64,000 nt of DNA from Lutjanus erythropterus (GCA_020091685.1 CM034603.1:11390683-11454682), one strand, 5' to 3'. Counted from the stretch's first letter, positions 1 to 13,159 are shown. The notes: generated by a model from the sequence alone, not told the origin. Made by a program: numbers and translations.

Positions 1-798
1 AGAAAATAAACACACCTGTTTAAGTATAAGTTTTAAGTTATAGTCCCCACTACTTATAACTTTTATTTAGAAAAGAAATCCTTGTAGTGGGTATGGATAA
101 ATACTGAGATTGTGATTTGTGATCAGATAATGTCTTAAGGTTTTGAATATCCTATATGGCACAAATGTTCTGCCCAAGTGTTTCCTAGTTTCAAAGGGTG
201 CATTACAGAAAAGTGACTTATCCACTGTTCTAATATCTGCCCACTAGCCATTATATCCTCATTAGATGATTATTTATCATTGTCTTGATATATTGTGAAT
301 GGACCAATAGTCATTCTCATAATATTGTTGCAATATCAATAGAGGGTTTTGTCAAGAATATCATATTTGATTTTATCCATACTGTTCAGCGATCGTTCAC
401 AAAACAAAGTCATTTAAATGATTCAAGGACATTTATTATCATCATACAACACAGAGCTGAATAATGAAATTAAAGTTGTAATTCATTCATATTACACAAA
501 TTTACAACCGAACTGAGAACTACTGATGCATTTTGTGTATCTTTTGTGGCTGAGCAAATGAAATTCACTGCAGGAGAAGTGCATCAGCTTCCTCTTATGG
601 ACAGTTAACGCTACATCCAGTGTTCACAACACAAGTATTGTGTGTCCTTGAGCTCCCAACAAACATATCAAATGCATCCTCCTCATGTGCAAAGATTTTC
701 TGCCTCCTTTACTTCCATGTTTACAATGGCAAGTGGTCTTCCCCTTCCTGGACATCTATCTAACGGGTTTTATCTTCCAACAATAAACTGTCCTCACT
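1..798. other. No gene recognised; sequence beyond the tfr1-like remnant
   Basis: AT-rich sequence in which I see no coding exon on either strand. The remaining transferrin-receptor ectodomain exons (rest of the protease-associated domain, the peptidase-like domain and the helical domain) would be expected here or further left on the minus strand. Reading 420-780 in all minus frames gave no match to the expected continuation after the Leu-Phe-Gly-His motif. The gene therefore appears to be truncated here, or its later exons lie outside the window. Confidence 0.5.
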
Positions 799-3755
799 CA
801 TGTCCAAAGAGCTGAGTGGTGTCTTCAAAGTGTAATCAGCAGAGTCCGGTAGATCAACACAGCAGAGGCACTCATTTTGGCAGCATTGGCTACCTGTAAA
901 AAAGAAAGGGATGTATGGAGAAAAGGTTACACTTCATCAAATATTACCAACATTTACAAAATTATTTTATACCATCAAGTGCTTTTGAGTGACTGGGGAA
1001 AAGCAGAAGAAAGTGTACAGTAATATTCAAAATAAACTGTAATTTTACTAAAACCTTCTCACCTTCTCAGCAAAGCTGATTTTACCAGCTCTGACCAGCA
1101 TGACCCTGCCACTCATGTTGATGTTCTTGTCCGCAGCAGCCTGAAGTCATTTTCCTGCCCGTAATGAGCATACAACACAGGACCCTAGGCCACAAAATAA
1201 TAAAATAAATAAAAATAAGAAGAATTCACTGTATTTTTTCTACTTAACTGAAAAATGTGTTCTTTAACTTTAGCTTAACATTTACTGTTCCATTGCCACC
1301 ACGACAGAATCCAGTTGGACGCCCTTTTTCTTTGAAACCTTGTTTGAGCCAGAAGCTGGGGTCCTGAACTTAACAAAGTGCTCATCATTCCAGGTGATCA
1401 TGCCGAACTTTTTAAACTTTTCAAGCACCTTGTTCCCAGAGACTCATCACCTGGAGAACCAGCCCGGTGGCTGTCTCTGGAAAACTAATAGGGAGATGGA
1501 AACATGAGAAAATAGAAATTGTAAGAAAAGTAATATAAATGAAGACATTTTCCAGGATTAGTCTGCAATACTTTCACAGCAGATTCTACAGGCAGTGAGG
1601 GGGTTTATTACCTGAAGACAGATTCCAAGTTGTCTGCAGAGAGTTTTTCTGCAAGGAGGTAGCTCCCAGTCCATGAGGGGAGCAGCACCTGTCTCGTGGG
1701 AAACAGGCTCTTTCAAAGGAGCACAGATGCCGCACAGTTTGGTGCCAAGTCCTTCTTCCGATGAACCAGGTAACCAATCAGGTACCCTGAAATTTTAAGC
1801 AGTGGTTTCATTTAGAAACAAACAGGAACACAGAGAAGCAATCGCAGAGAGGAACAGGGTGCACATCTAAGGACAGACTAAAGGCATAAAGTTACAGCCT
1901 AAATAACAAAGTCAGCATTTTGAATCGCTACCAACAAGCTGTACACTATGCATACCTTACACTACAACTTCAGCTGGCATCCAGTAAATTAATTCTTGCA
2001 CATGCTCACACTTGAACTGTGGTTTTCAGATGATACAAGGCAGAACTGGTGCCGATTCCACCGAGATCTTTAAGTTTAGCTCAGAGCGAAGGATAACACC
2101 AAGTTTCCTCTTGTTATCTAGTGGAAAGTCCTGAAGAATACAGCATTATAAAGCATTTTGTGATATCCAGTCACTCGTATCTAAAAAGAACACACATTAC
2201 TCCTGTGGCATCAGGAGACACAGCCAACAAAGCTGTGTGTCTTCAGCATAGGTGGGGACAGACAGACCCTGTCTCCTGATAACACCCAAATATATATTAA
2301 AAGTAGTGGTCTTGATCCCTGAGGAAGTTATTTCACAGTGATGCAAACCTAATAGAAAGTCAGCAGCCTCTTACCGATGATGAAGATGAGGAGGGTGGTG
2401 GCTGCCATGAAGCAGAGGTTCTTAGGGGTGCGTCCAAGCTTTTGAGCCACATAGGGTTTGCGGTTGGAGTTGTGATTGAGGTGGTCTCCACACCATTTCC
2501 TCCAACCTCCTCATCCATGTCAGACGACAGCTTCATCTCTACCTGGCTGTTATCACCTTCCATGTTCTGGGTCAAGTTGAAACGTGTGTAGGAGTGTGGC
2601 TCCCCATTAAACTATAATGAAAGTGCAGGTAGGAGGAGAAAACAAGGTTCATTATTTAGTCAACACATTTTTGTTGATGGAGGCGATTATTTTCAGGTCA
2701 TTCTTAATGACTTGCTTGAGATGACAGAATTGGGAACAGATGTTAATGTATAAAGGTTCATCCTTAAATGTTCCAGCATCAGCAATGTAGTTTGGTATGA
2801 CAGTCTAATAAGCCATGCTTTAAAATAAACAGTATAAGTTGTAGCTAATAAGGTTTAACAAGTTAAATAAATCCTTTGGCAATGCTCATTTGACAGGTAG
2901 TAACGACCAGCTATTGGGTTGATAGGTGTGGAAAATTGCATTTCCTCCTCCAGTATGAGTTACTTTCTTTCTTTAGCAAGCACTTTAATTCATCAGTCAA
3001 AGGACCATTTGACCACGTCACATCTGGGAAAAAGGCTCTGGACAACCAGTCACTTGTTGAGACTTCAACAGTTACAGCTGGGCTTGGTGGGTTTTTGAAG
3101 TGAAGGAATCCCACCGACTTGGTGGTTTTGAATAAAGACTGAAATCCATGACTCATTATTTTTGGTTGACAATGACATTTTAGCAGCCTTATAGCACATG
3201 AAGTGTATAAGTGTGCCAATAAGGTTTTATTTGTATTTTTAAAGCTTGTTAAAATACACATAATGAATGAATCTGTTTTGTTGCACTTTTGTGATCACCT
3301 TCTCTTTCTAGCTCTCCTTTTCTCTGTCATTGTTTTAACAAAGCAGCACATTTAACTTCTCCTACAGTGAGTGTGCCAGTATGATCTGAACATTATACAC
3401 AATGTATAAACCCTTTATAAATTGTGCATTATTATAAAGTGACACAGCACATCCCTAATTTTACTAAAGGATAAACTTACACCATTTAAATAATATGCAA
3501 CATTAACTGCACTGACAATCTCAAGTTCCTCTGAATTCATATGGTGATGAAATGTAAAGTAATAAGTATTTGTTACCCAAGACAAAAAGACAAAACAGTC
3601 AATTATGGAACAAGGACAAGTAGTGTATAATAACATTCATTTCTGATGTGGTAATAAGGGGAGGATGTTTCCTTGTAGCAAAAATTGTTATTTTGGGATT
3701 TAGGTTGTAATACAATACTCACAATTTTGGATATCGTTGACCTTGCCTGGTCCAT
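799..3755 (-). pseudogene. tfr1: Transferrin receptor 1-like gene, 5' half, multiply frameshifted
   Basis: TFR1 is the type II membrane receptor that takes up iron-loaded transferrin. Recognisable exons, all with GT/AG borders on the minus strand, are 3755..3723 (MDQARSTISKI, the TFR1 N-terminus), 2611..2375 (internalisation region with EPHSYTRFNL, equivalent to human EPLSYTRFSL, then the start of the transmembrane helix), 1786..1612 (YLIGYL, end of the helix, and stalk), 1476..1286, 1184..1063 (VMLVRAGKISFAEKV) and 893..799 (ANAAKMSASAVLIY, then LFGH). Frame-breaking lesions are visible in each exon after the first: one in exon 2, two in exon 3, two in exon 4, one in exon 5 and two in exon 6. 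Most fit loss of a single base, and adding the missing bases back gives correct exon phases. After LFGH the similarity ends. Introns are kept, so this is not a processed copy. The alternative is local assembly error, but ints15, rgs11 and pgap6 nearby are intact. The family call is firm; that it is non-functional is likely but not proven. Confidence 0.8.
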
Positions 3756-6700
3756 TGCTGCTTCACAGGTATCTAAAAAGGGAAAGAAGCAAAGAAAGTA
3801 TATTAGTGAAGCATCAGGCCCTTATATGGTTGTTGTCATCTTTTTCACTGTTTGTTCCTAAAAATGGACAGTCCATCTCTATCCAGTCCAAACTCTATCT
3901 TGAGTATGAAACATTATCATAGACTTAATGGCTATATATAAAATACTTTTTAAACAGCCACCTTTCAAGTCTAAAGGGGGGTGGGGGGGTGGGGGTTATA
4001 TTCAAAAGATAAGATTTCAGATGGAATATAACATACTTGGAGGTTTCATTTCTCTACAGTGAGTACATTGTGTTATGGTTTAATTTCTTAGAATAATGGG
4101 GTGTCCAGAGAACACGTCCCACCTCTTGTCCAAACATCCATGGTGTTTCTTTTGCTGCCAACTAGAAAGGCAGCACCCTCTCTGGGCACAAAAGACCAGT
4201 GTCCAATACAGGTCAGCACAGACTCCATGCCTTCCTGTGAACTCCATTGCCAGAGGAATACAATAACAGAATGACTGGCTCCCCACTAGCTTTGATTAAC
4301 AAAGCAACCCACACAAAACAAGGTTTCAATTTAACAGAGAAACAAAACCTGAAATGCAACTCCTCTGTATATTTTCTTAAATACTGTAATGCATTACCAG
4401 TGGAATAAGAGGTGTGCATGTGATCATCCTCAGGAGAGAGGCCTGCTCTGTAAGGTGCTTCAGCTATGGAAGATCAGATGAATCCTGTATCCCTTAATGC
4501 ATTTAGGCCCATCACAAAACAAACGTTTGATAATAACTATTGATAATAACTATCAGGCTTTTCTGCACAGTTTTTGTATTCTCACACACGAGGAATCATC
4601 ATTTTCTATTTAAAAGTGCACATTAAAGTATGAGAGAAACAATATAACGGTATAGAATTTCTGACTACTCAGTCAATTTTCTGTTGATTCCCTGATATTT
4701 GACACTGCATAGTCACTTCATAGACTTCTGCTGATGCTGTTTTTGAAAGCTGGCTAAGGATCACCTTTGAGTAACAATGACACTTTTGTAAATCCAGCTG
4801 ACCTCATATACAATTAGCTGATACCTAAAGTAACAAAATACCAATTATTATTTAAACTTTACATTTCAGTAAGAAACACATAAGGTAGCTGTGGTTTGGT
4901 AGTCAGTGGGGTATGGGACTACACTGGTCAAGAGGTGTCAACAAGATTGGCTTATCGCAAACTTACAGCACACCCTTTTCTGATAAGGTTCACTAGTATA
5001 ACACCATGTAGTATACATGTAGTAACACGTTTTGCAAATGCATGTTAGTCACAGATCTGCAAAAACAACAGTGCGACTATTCTACTGTGATGATATTTAT
5101 GCCCCATTGGGAAGTTACCCAAAGAGCAACATTGCTACACAAAAATAAGTGGCATCACTTCCTTATACACTAGAAAAGCATAATGGTGGGCAGGTTGTGA
5201 AATACAATTCGCACAAAAGGTGTTAACACCAGAACAATAAAAGCTGTACAAAGGTGTGCTATGTTTCTACAACAATACGCTGAACCACCTACACATAGAA
5301 AACACAGATGGTATTGGAGGAAGAATATCTCCTAGTTAACAGGGCAACTTTATAGACAAAAGCTCATATAACCAGGTAAGAGAATTGTGCCTTTTTGACT
5401 CCATCTCTTAGTTAACACAGCCTTCATTTACTGTGAGACATATTTTGTCCAGTTTTCCTATGAATTGTAATGTGGCGTTTCCAATGAAAAACAAGCTTGT
5501 CTTGGCTTATTGAGGAAACTAGCGGCACATACTACATTACGTTATGTCTTTACATGTGTAATAATCTAACTACTTCTAAATTTTTGCCATTTTCTTCTTT
5601 CATAGTCTGCTGTCTGTGTTTCTAGCTGTTCTGTAAGAACTGAGTTAGCAGTTTGAGCAGGCTCAGTAAACCCATACTTCAGTAACCCCAACATATTAGC
5701 TATCCAGCAACAGTACCATGTATTTGGAAGTTACTAACACTAATCCCAGTTCTAGAGAGTAGACAAGATGATTTGACTGAAACCCCCCCATGACCTCTCC
5801 TACCCTGCCTGTCCTTATGAGAAGAACAAAACAGACCCAAACTTTTCAAACAACCCTGGTCTTATCAAGTCCTAAGCTAATCCAACAACTCATAATCAAC
5901 ATGTGTGAGAAGGGTACGGCGTCAAGGGTTAAACCATTACCACACTAACTGAACTTTGGACTGGACAAAGCATTGAAAACACTAATTTGTTGACAGTTGA
6001 CTCAATTGCAAACCACACACCACAGACAGGGTTCACACTTTATTTGTGCTCAATCTGTTCAGAGCAAACACGTTAATGGAAAAAGTAAAGATAAAAACTG
6101 AAAATAAAAGAGAAAATGAGATGCTGAGCTTGCCTGGAGGGATCGTGATGTGTGATATGCAGCAAGACAGCACAGAAAAACCCTTAATGACCCCTACGGG
6201 CCAATTTGCAAGCTCCACTGGAGGGAGATCCCAAACTGGACATTGCGTGAGGAGAGCTGGTGTGGGCAAATGCCAAGGGGACACAAATGACCAGACAGGC
6301 AGGCCTGCCCTAATTTGCAGTGCCAAAGCATGGCCTTGCTAAACTCCCACAGCATGTTTCCAAGACAGCACAGGCAAGATAAAAAGCCTAACCTTGTACT
6401 CAGAGTGTATTTCCATGAAGCAAATGAGGGTACAAGCATGTTGGAGCCTAGCCATACAACAACTTAGCTCAGAAAACATGTTGGCTATTCTAGGCATTAT
6501 GAAGTACAGCTAAGTTTAGAACATGGCTTGCCCTCACACACCCCCAGGAGTCCTTGATTTCTATGACCCTGAGGGGTGACAACCCCACGACAGACATTAG
6601 ACCTAAATGTCATAATAAGGTAGTCAAAAGTGTCAAAGGAACTTAACTTTCTCAAGACCACGAGTTCACTCATGACCTTAGTTGAGTCTTCATTGTCCTG

Positions 6701-8789
6701 TCTGAAATTTGGCTTGAAGAATAGCAAAATCAGACAGTGTTCAGTGACTATTACTTCAGGATTGTTTTTCCCCTTTTTTGAATGGTATCGAAAGAGGCAT
6801 CAAGTATCGTTTTTTTTATATTAGTGTTGTATCAAAGTTTAAAATTCTGTTATCATGACAACTCTAGGTCACAAACATAAAAAAAGAGTAGCCTTTCTTA
6901 TTCATAGCCCACTTTGCAAACACAACCTAATGACATTTGATGAATATGGACTTTAAAAAGTGGAATTAGACCAGGCTTAGCTGCTCTGTAAAGCTAATTG
7001 CTCTCTAAAGTGGGCAGAGCTATGCCTATAATCTTACATACCAAACATACCGGGCCTTAAGACTTTAATCAGATTAGTTACTCTTTTAGTTGAGAGACCT
7101 ATGGATATTAGCAATATTAAAGAGGACACAAATAAAGAATGCATAAGTACATGCAGACACTAGATACACACACACACACAACAAACACAAGGAACTTTTA
7201 ACACCACACTAACAGCTCCACTAAAATGTGGTAGCATGTGCTTCGTGACCTTGAAGGTGTCAATCTGCTTGGAGCAGTCTCTGCACTATGACGAAGAGGC
7301 ACTACTTGTATCTCCATTCAAGAATTTTTAGATGCATGTGTGCGAGAGATAGTAAGAGCAAAATTGAGACACACCCTTGAGGACACTGCAGTGCACTTAT
7401 AGGCATGACATGTTAAGACCGTCATGCTAAATGAGGACAGGACAGCGTGGCCCTCTGAGCTTTAACAAGAGATGATGGACAGAGTTTGTGCGCACACTGG
7501 GCATGTGCAGTCAAGGCCAGAAAAATAAAACATGTGGAACAGCTTCCCAGTCTCCCAGTAAGGTTTTTTCTTCAATATAAAGCAGATTAAATGAAAGAAA
7601 AAACTTAAAAAGGAAACAAAGAAAAAAACATGTAAGAGACTGGAAATGGTTTCTAATATAGCATAATTCATCCTTGAGGACTGTATAGCCTTGCAGGCAA
7701 ATTAAATATCACTGTCAGTGTGTGACAGGTGAATTCCTCTGATTTCCAGGGTCAAATATGTTGCAAAAGTTCCTTAGCTTCTTTATGGTGGTCTTTGTAA
7801 CTGAACAAATCCCTTTGAAAACTAAACTGAGGCATTGCTTCATATACTAGGTTACTGAAGCTGTAGAAAAAAAGACTTCTGTTCTAACATTACAACAGCA
7901 CTATTGTGAACTCTGTTAAGGGTCATTCACAGTGGGTGAAGAAGTTAAAGGTGAAAACACCCTACTCAAATACAATAACTGAATCAATCACACTCATTGA
8001 CTGAATTAACTTGACTGAATTAATGTGAAAGTATGAACGTGCACAAAATGGTCCACTCTTAGCGGGGAGTCAAATGAGGTTTTATTTTAAACTGCTGACA
8101 TGATCATTTACCAATAATCACTTCAGTCAAACAACTTACATTATACCTTAGCAACAGTTATTACTAGTCAGTGCAACCTTAAATACATCTGCCATAACAA
8201 TGTCAAATAACTATCATTATGGTGTCGATGACTGGGCCTATTTGTCTAAAGAGTTCTGCCATCAGCGAATGGGAACTTAATACACCATGCTTGCGTTCAT
8301 GTGTATATTAATGAGTTGTTGCAAAAAAAAACAAATTGTCTACTAATCTGACATTGTAGTAGCCCTTCAACCGATGCATAAACAAGAATCTTATCACATT
8401 TCATAAAAGGAAGAAGACTATTTTTAGCAGTAAAATCACTTCATGCCATGTTACAATAAAAACTGTGAGGCGTTCCTGGAGTCAAATACCATACAATTAA
8501 GGGAAAGACCAGTCTAACTAGTGGTTGAACTCTGACTGGAAACATTCACAGTGCATCAAAAAGAAAAATCCTTCAGAGACAATGGCACAGCTCAAAAGTT
8601 TTGTTAACAGGTAATGCATCTGAGCACAGACACCAAATAGATGAAATTATGGTATATGATTTGAGACACTGTAGGCACAGAGAGATAAACCAAGCTCCAA
8701 CACACAATGTAACCCATCTGTATGTAGATTAGAGCTAGCCTCTAAAATGTGAATATTTTACGGATTTTTTAGCAGTCTGTGACATTAAA

Positions 8790-8938
8790 CTTAATATCTT
8801 TGGGTTGTAGACAATACACGACAATTGAGGTCATCACCTTGGGCTTTGGGAAACAGTGATCCACTTTGATTAAGGCAGAAAATGATCCAAGAGATTAATT
8901 GATAATGAAAATAATCATTAATTGCAGCCCTAACCTAG
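8790..8938. repeat. Fragment of 'GGGCTGCAA..ATTAATC' MITE-like repeat
   Basis: Contains a degenerate copy of a very common fish element: a 'ttgggttgtag' and 'gggctttgggaaacagtgat' interior, then a terminus with GATTAATTGATAATG and TTGCAGCCCTA. The same terminus occurs at 10600-10627, and the same interior words at 46970-47445. Non-coding. Confidence 0.6.
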
Positions 8939-10324
8939 TTACACATATGTTAAGAATATTATAGCAGCTTATAATCAGTGACTGAGCAACACTGAACAAA
9001 AGCCCCAAAATCAACACAGTATACCCATTCATGATAAACATCATAGGTAATATAACAACCTGCAGCTGACAGGCCAGAATTCATTTGAACCTGCTTCAGT
9101 GTGGTGCTGTATAACTAATTTGCCTGCTTACTTTAAATAAATTCACACACAAATACACTACTGAAAATTTTAACTTTTGCAGCTTAACACAGTTGCACTG
9201 TATATAGACCTTGATTAGTTTAATCCAAATGTTCTTCTCTGACCAAAATCCTGAGTAATCAACACAATCACCAAAAAAAATTACATCAGAATGTGAAATA
9301 GCCCTACAGATGTCTGGCAACAAAACGGTGAGAAAAAGAGAACAACGGTAGGGGGAGCAGGCGAGGGGGAGAGGGGTCAGGGGTGTGTAGGAGTCATTGT
9401 GCAGTGGCAAATCATGTGAGAGTCATACTGGGGAAAAGCTCCAAGTAGCTCATGGGAAAATGAAGTAGAACACTGAGACAGGCAAATCCCATTTATTAGG
9501 CCAGAAGTATTCTTAAAACAGCAGCACATTCTGAATTATAGACATGAGCAGCAACACGGGATGTCCTTGACTTCTGTGCAGAGGAGACAATGACCTCTTG
9601 TCATTTTTAATCAGACCTATTTTTTTAAACTATAATTTGGGTTCTGGTTGTCATTTTCATAATAGAATAGTGGATCCTAACTTTACACACAAGGGCCCAG
9701 CAGGTGGCACCACATCCATGCATTTCTTAAAGGCAGGGGCATATCAAAATTTGAGGCAGTTAAATTACAGTTACATGACTAATACCAATACTACTAAAAC
9801 TGAAAGCAAGTGTCTTCTTAACACGCCCACACTAAATAACTCGCTGAACCCACAATGCAACTAGAGGCAATATAAGCAATTGCTCTTCTCAGGAAAAAAG
9901 GAAAGGCCACAGTTGACAGTTAGGCTTGTCAAGTTCACCTGTTGCTAGTCTGAACAGTGCGTTGAATGTTTCAGTTATGACTAATGCCACACCATACAGC
10001 CTTAGGGATAACTCATCCATAACCAAATCTAGTTCCTGTTCTACCGTATGTTGACATAGCATCTCTCACAGAGTTCAATACTTGCCCCAGGCTTGCCCAG
10101 GGCAAGTAAAATGCCATGTGAGGCTAGTAAATCTAACAACGCAACTGCTTGGTTGGGCAAGTGGTAAAAAAAAAGCTCAACACAGTTTTTAAAATTTAAT
10201 AAGTCCATCCTAGTGAGAAAGAGGGGGATTGTCATACCATTTTCAATTTACAAGAATGTTTGTTTCTTTACATCTGTGACACACTGTATCCTTCTTCTGA
10301 TTAATTTACTTCAAGGTTAAACTA

Positions 10325-10628
10325 GAGGTGCAACAATTTACAGAAAACTCAACAATTCCATGATCAATTAATCATTTAAGTAAGTTTCATGCAAAAATGT
10401 CAGAGAATGCCGTTTTCAGCCTCTCAAATATGAAGTTTTGCCGTTTTTTGTTTGATATAATTTTAAAATGAATATCTTAGGGTTTTGGACTAACAGAACA
10501 AATTTACAGACATCATCATGGACTTGGAGGAACTGGGATAGACATTCTGACATCTTATAGACCAAATGATCAATCCAGAAAATAATCAGCAGATAAATCA
10601 ATAATGAAAATAGTTAGTTGCAGCCCTC
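10325..10628. repeat. MITE-like element with ATTAATC / GCAGCCCT ends
   Basis: Starts with a GATCAATTAATCATTTAAG terminus, contains AAATGTCAGAGAATG and TTTGGACTAACAGAACAAA, and ends with AATCAGCAGATAAATCAATA and AGTTGCAGCCCT. The two ends are imperfect inverted repeats. It belongs to the same family as 8790-8938 and 46970-47445 by shared words. A non-autonomous DNA element is inferred from structure; no transposase is present. Confidence 0.65.
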
Positions 10629-11470
10629 GCCCTAGAAAGCCCTTAGACTTGACAATCAAGGAGATTAGTTATTTTATAGCAGCTAATGAATACAACAGTT
10701 TGTATAAGGGCAAGTAAATTTATGGCCCACTGATGAAATAAAACATTGACATTGAGTGGCATGTTGTACATCAGATCAGTTTTAAGCTCCACCTAAATGT
10801 AGAGAAGCACGCTGGGTTTTTTGAAAACCGTCTAGACTGGAGGTTATAGCTATAATTCTGTAGTAAAGATAGCTTATCTCTGCAGCAGCCTGCCAAGGTC
10901 AGTCAACACGGACAGTGTCATGTCTACCTACTGACACGGTTACCCCTGAGCAGGAAGGGTCATTCAGGGAGGCTAGCTGTATTTAACACCAGCACTGAGC
11001 AGGTCACCGGACAAGCAGGACCTGCTGAACGTGACCGCAGCATTTCCTCCTTATGGCGCTGTCCTTGTTGCTCCGGCAACGTGGCGACCAACACAGTAGT
11101 TAAATACTTAATTTTAACATGTGAATACTGGATTATACCTAAGGTATAAGGAAGCAGGAAGGAAACGTGTCGATGACAGGTGGCGTAACGTTAACCGCCT
11201 CCGTTGCTGTGTGCAACATGCTAGGATACGAAAACGTTAGCTTTAAATCATAAGTGTAACCTCAGTTATAGTTATTTAAAATTAATATATTAAATGTGGA
11301 ATATAACTGGTATTCATAAACACACTCCCAAAATCAAAGGGAGGACTTACGTCCTTCCTCAGAGCAGTCTTTGAAGTATTAACGTTATTTCATTTACAAT
11401 AGGCTCTAACATCTCTCCAGCTCAGTCTGAACTACGCTAGCTTGGCCGTTATCACAGTTAAAAGTCTCAC

Positions 11471-11622
11471 CTTCTCTTCAACACAGCTCAGAACCGACTG
11501 ACTTCGTCTCTCGCAGCCCTTGACACGAGGTTCCTCTCCTAGCTGCTTCCTGCCTACACTATCTTCTATCTTTCAGCCGGTGCCCTTGACCATGCTGCTT
11601 CCAAATATATGTATCGTATTGG
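11471..11622 (-). promoter_or_regulatory. Candidate first exon and core promoter of the tfr1-like copy
   Basis: On the minus strand a GC-richer stretch ends in AAG|GTGAGA (donor at 11470-11465), suggesting a non-coding exon of roughly 11471-11580. Upstream are a TATA-like ATATATTT at 11611-11604 and a CCAAT box (AGCCAATA) around 11624-11617. A non-coding first exon with the ATG in exon 2 is the usual TFR1 layout. No splice product has been observed; the link to the coding exons is inference. A second consensus donor (GAC|GTAAGT) lies near 11348-11353 on the same strand. Confidence 0.45.
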
Positions 11623-11707
11623 CTGTGGGTCCACTAAAGGCGTAGCTAAAAAACGTCACTTCCCTTCTTGTCGTGTCCGTAGATGGATACCCCAGACCTG
11701 TGAAAGA

Positions 11708-11935
11708 TCTCGCGAGATTGAACATTGTACCACAAACCATGATCTTTCTCTAACCCCGTTTTTGTCTCTAAACCTGAAAAGATGTTAAACACAGCGTTCT
11801 CACATGATAAAGCATGATTAGTTTGTACTACATGCAAAATGAAGAAAAACGAAGACAAAATCTCGCGAGAGTTTTACAAATCTAGGGTTCCCTTTCCAGT
11901 TAGGGCCTTGTTCTCGCGCCAAATGAATCGCGAGA
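11708..11935. promoter_or_regulatory. Cluster of TCTCGCGAGA palindromes with an E2F-like site
   Basis: Perfect TCTCGCGAGA copies occur at 11708-11717 and 11861-11870, with partial copies TCTCGCGC at 11912-11919 and TCGCGAGA at 11928-11935. The 11912 copy overlaps GCGCCAAA, an E2F-type core. TCTCGCGAGA is an established vertebrate core-promoter motif of CpG-rich, often bidirectional promoters. The cluster is about 85-310 bp upstream of the candidate minus-strand TATA box. I see no plus-strand gene it would serve. Confidence 0.6.
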
Positions 11936-12159
11936 TCCGGTTTGTCATACTGTGTTGGTTGTGGGTATACTGAGGTTAACAAGTGTTCTTAACTCTGTCA
12001 CTGTCAGTGACAGTTTTTAGACTCCAAACGTTTGCAGTAATTTTATTGAAAATATGAGCTATTGTAATGTAATTGTGAACTTGAGAAGATACAAACAAAA
12101 CAAAGCCTTTAAAACTATGCTACTCTATTTGAGCAGAAACCAAAACTTGAAATCAGGTC

Positions 12160-12350
12160 ACTTTCAGTGATGGAAAGTACCTATACTTTTTCTCAAGTGC
12201 TATGCTTGTGTACAGTTTTAAGGTACTGAACTTCCATTTTATGCTAATTACTGCCATTTCCTCTGTAACTATTGCACTGTGGACTGCATTACATTCATGT
12301 TACAACATTGATTAAATATGCCTATTAGCAATAACATTCTATAACATGGG
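12160..12350. repeat. Partial copy of 'CAGTGATGGAAAGTA' hAT-like repeat
   Basis: Begins with TTCAGTGATGGAAAGTACCT, then words such as TTTTATGCTAATTAC and TGCATTACATTCATGTTACA that match the full-length relative at 60421-60936. The far end is not recognisable. Non-coding. Confidence 0.5.
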
Positions 12351-12493
12351 TCTTCAACAGGGGGTTTGTGACATCTAGGAGGTCCTCAAAGTTATTGGAG
12401 TGTCATTTGAAAATGTTTGAAAATCTAAAAAATCTGAAAATACATATTAACAAACATAAAATCAACATATTATTAGCAGAGTGTATTCCTAAA

Positions 12494-12556
12494 ATAAATA
12501 AATAATAATAATTATTATTATTATTAATAATAATAATAGTAATAATAATAATAATT
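12494..12556. repeat. (AAT)n/(ATT)n simple repeat with internal palindrome
   Basis: ATAATAATAATTATTATT runs into TTATTAATAATAATAGTAAT and further AAT units, so the tract is both a trinucleotide microsatellite and self-complementary. Confidence 0.85.
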
Positions 12557-13159
12557 TAGACAATACTGACAGCAGTCTTCCCATGATCCTTGTGCAATCA
12601 TACAAGCTAAGTAGCCTATTAAATCACTATCAGGCATTTTGAATTTTGAACTGTTCCGAGCATTTCTAGTTTCTTAAAGGTTGATTTTCAGCTGGAACCA
12701 AAAAATTGCAGGTTTTCCTCAGAAACCAAAGGGGGCATGTTATATTCAACATGTTGTTGTCCAGCATTCGGTGCTCTCTGTTCATTATATCCTTGATTAC
12801 AATGGTTCCACTCAAAACGGGCGGAAATGTGGGCTGGGTTGCTAGAGACCAGCAACATTTCAAGAGTCTTGATCAAACCAGTTCAAGAACTACAGCTCAT
12901 TTGGTGGAAAATAACCCTATGTGATGCATATCCACAATGGTACTTGTTGGCTACTTAATCTTTAAATGTATGGGCCAATTACCTGTATTATTATCCAAAG
13001 TGTACAGACACTCTTGTGAGCCACAGTGGCTCATTTGGTAACTTCACAAGCAAGAGACTCTGACATACCCTCCACGTCAGAAACCACTGGCGAAGCACCG
13101 CACTCCAGTTTGGGAACCACTGAGCTCAAGGGCTCATGGTCTGAACAATGCTGTAGACC

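Larger units (their letters stand above)
3756..11470 (-). other. Presumed long first intron of the tfr1-like copy
   Basis: About 7.7 kb separates the start-codon exon (acceptor near 3769-3772 on the minus strand) from the candidate non-coding first exon ending at 11471. I find no convincing gene inside. It holds dispersed inverted-repeat elements (listed separately), short (CA)n at about 7168-7180, and AT-rich unique-looking sequence. ORFs here, such as those near 6046-6342 and 9598-9864, have no recognisable domains and look like chance. Confidence 0.45.
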
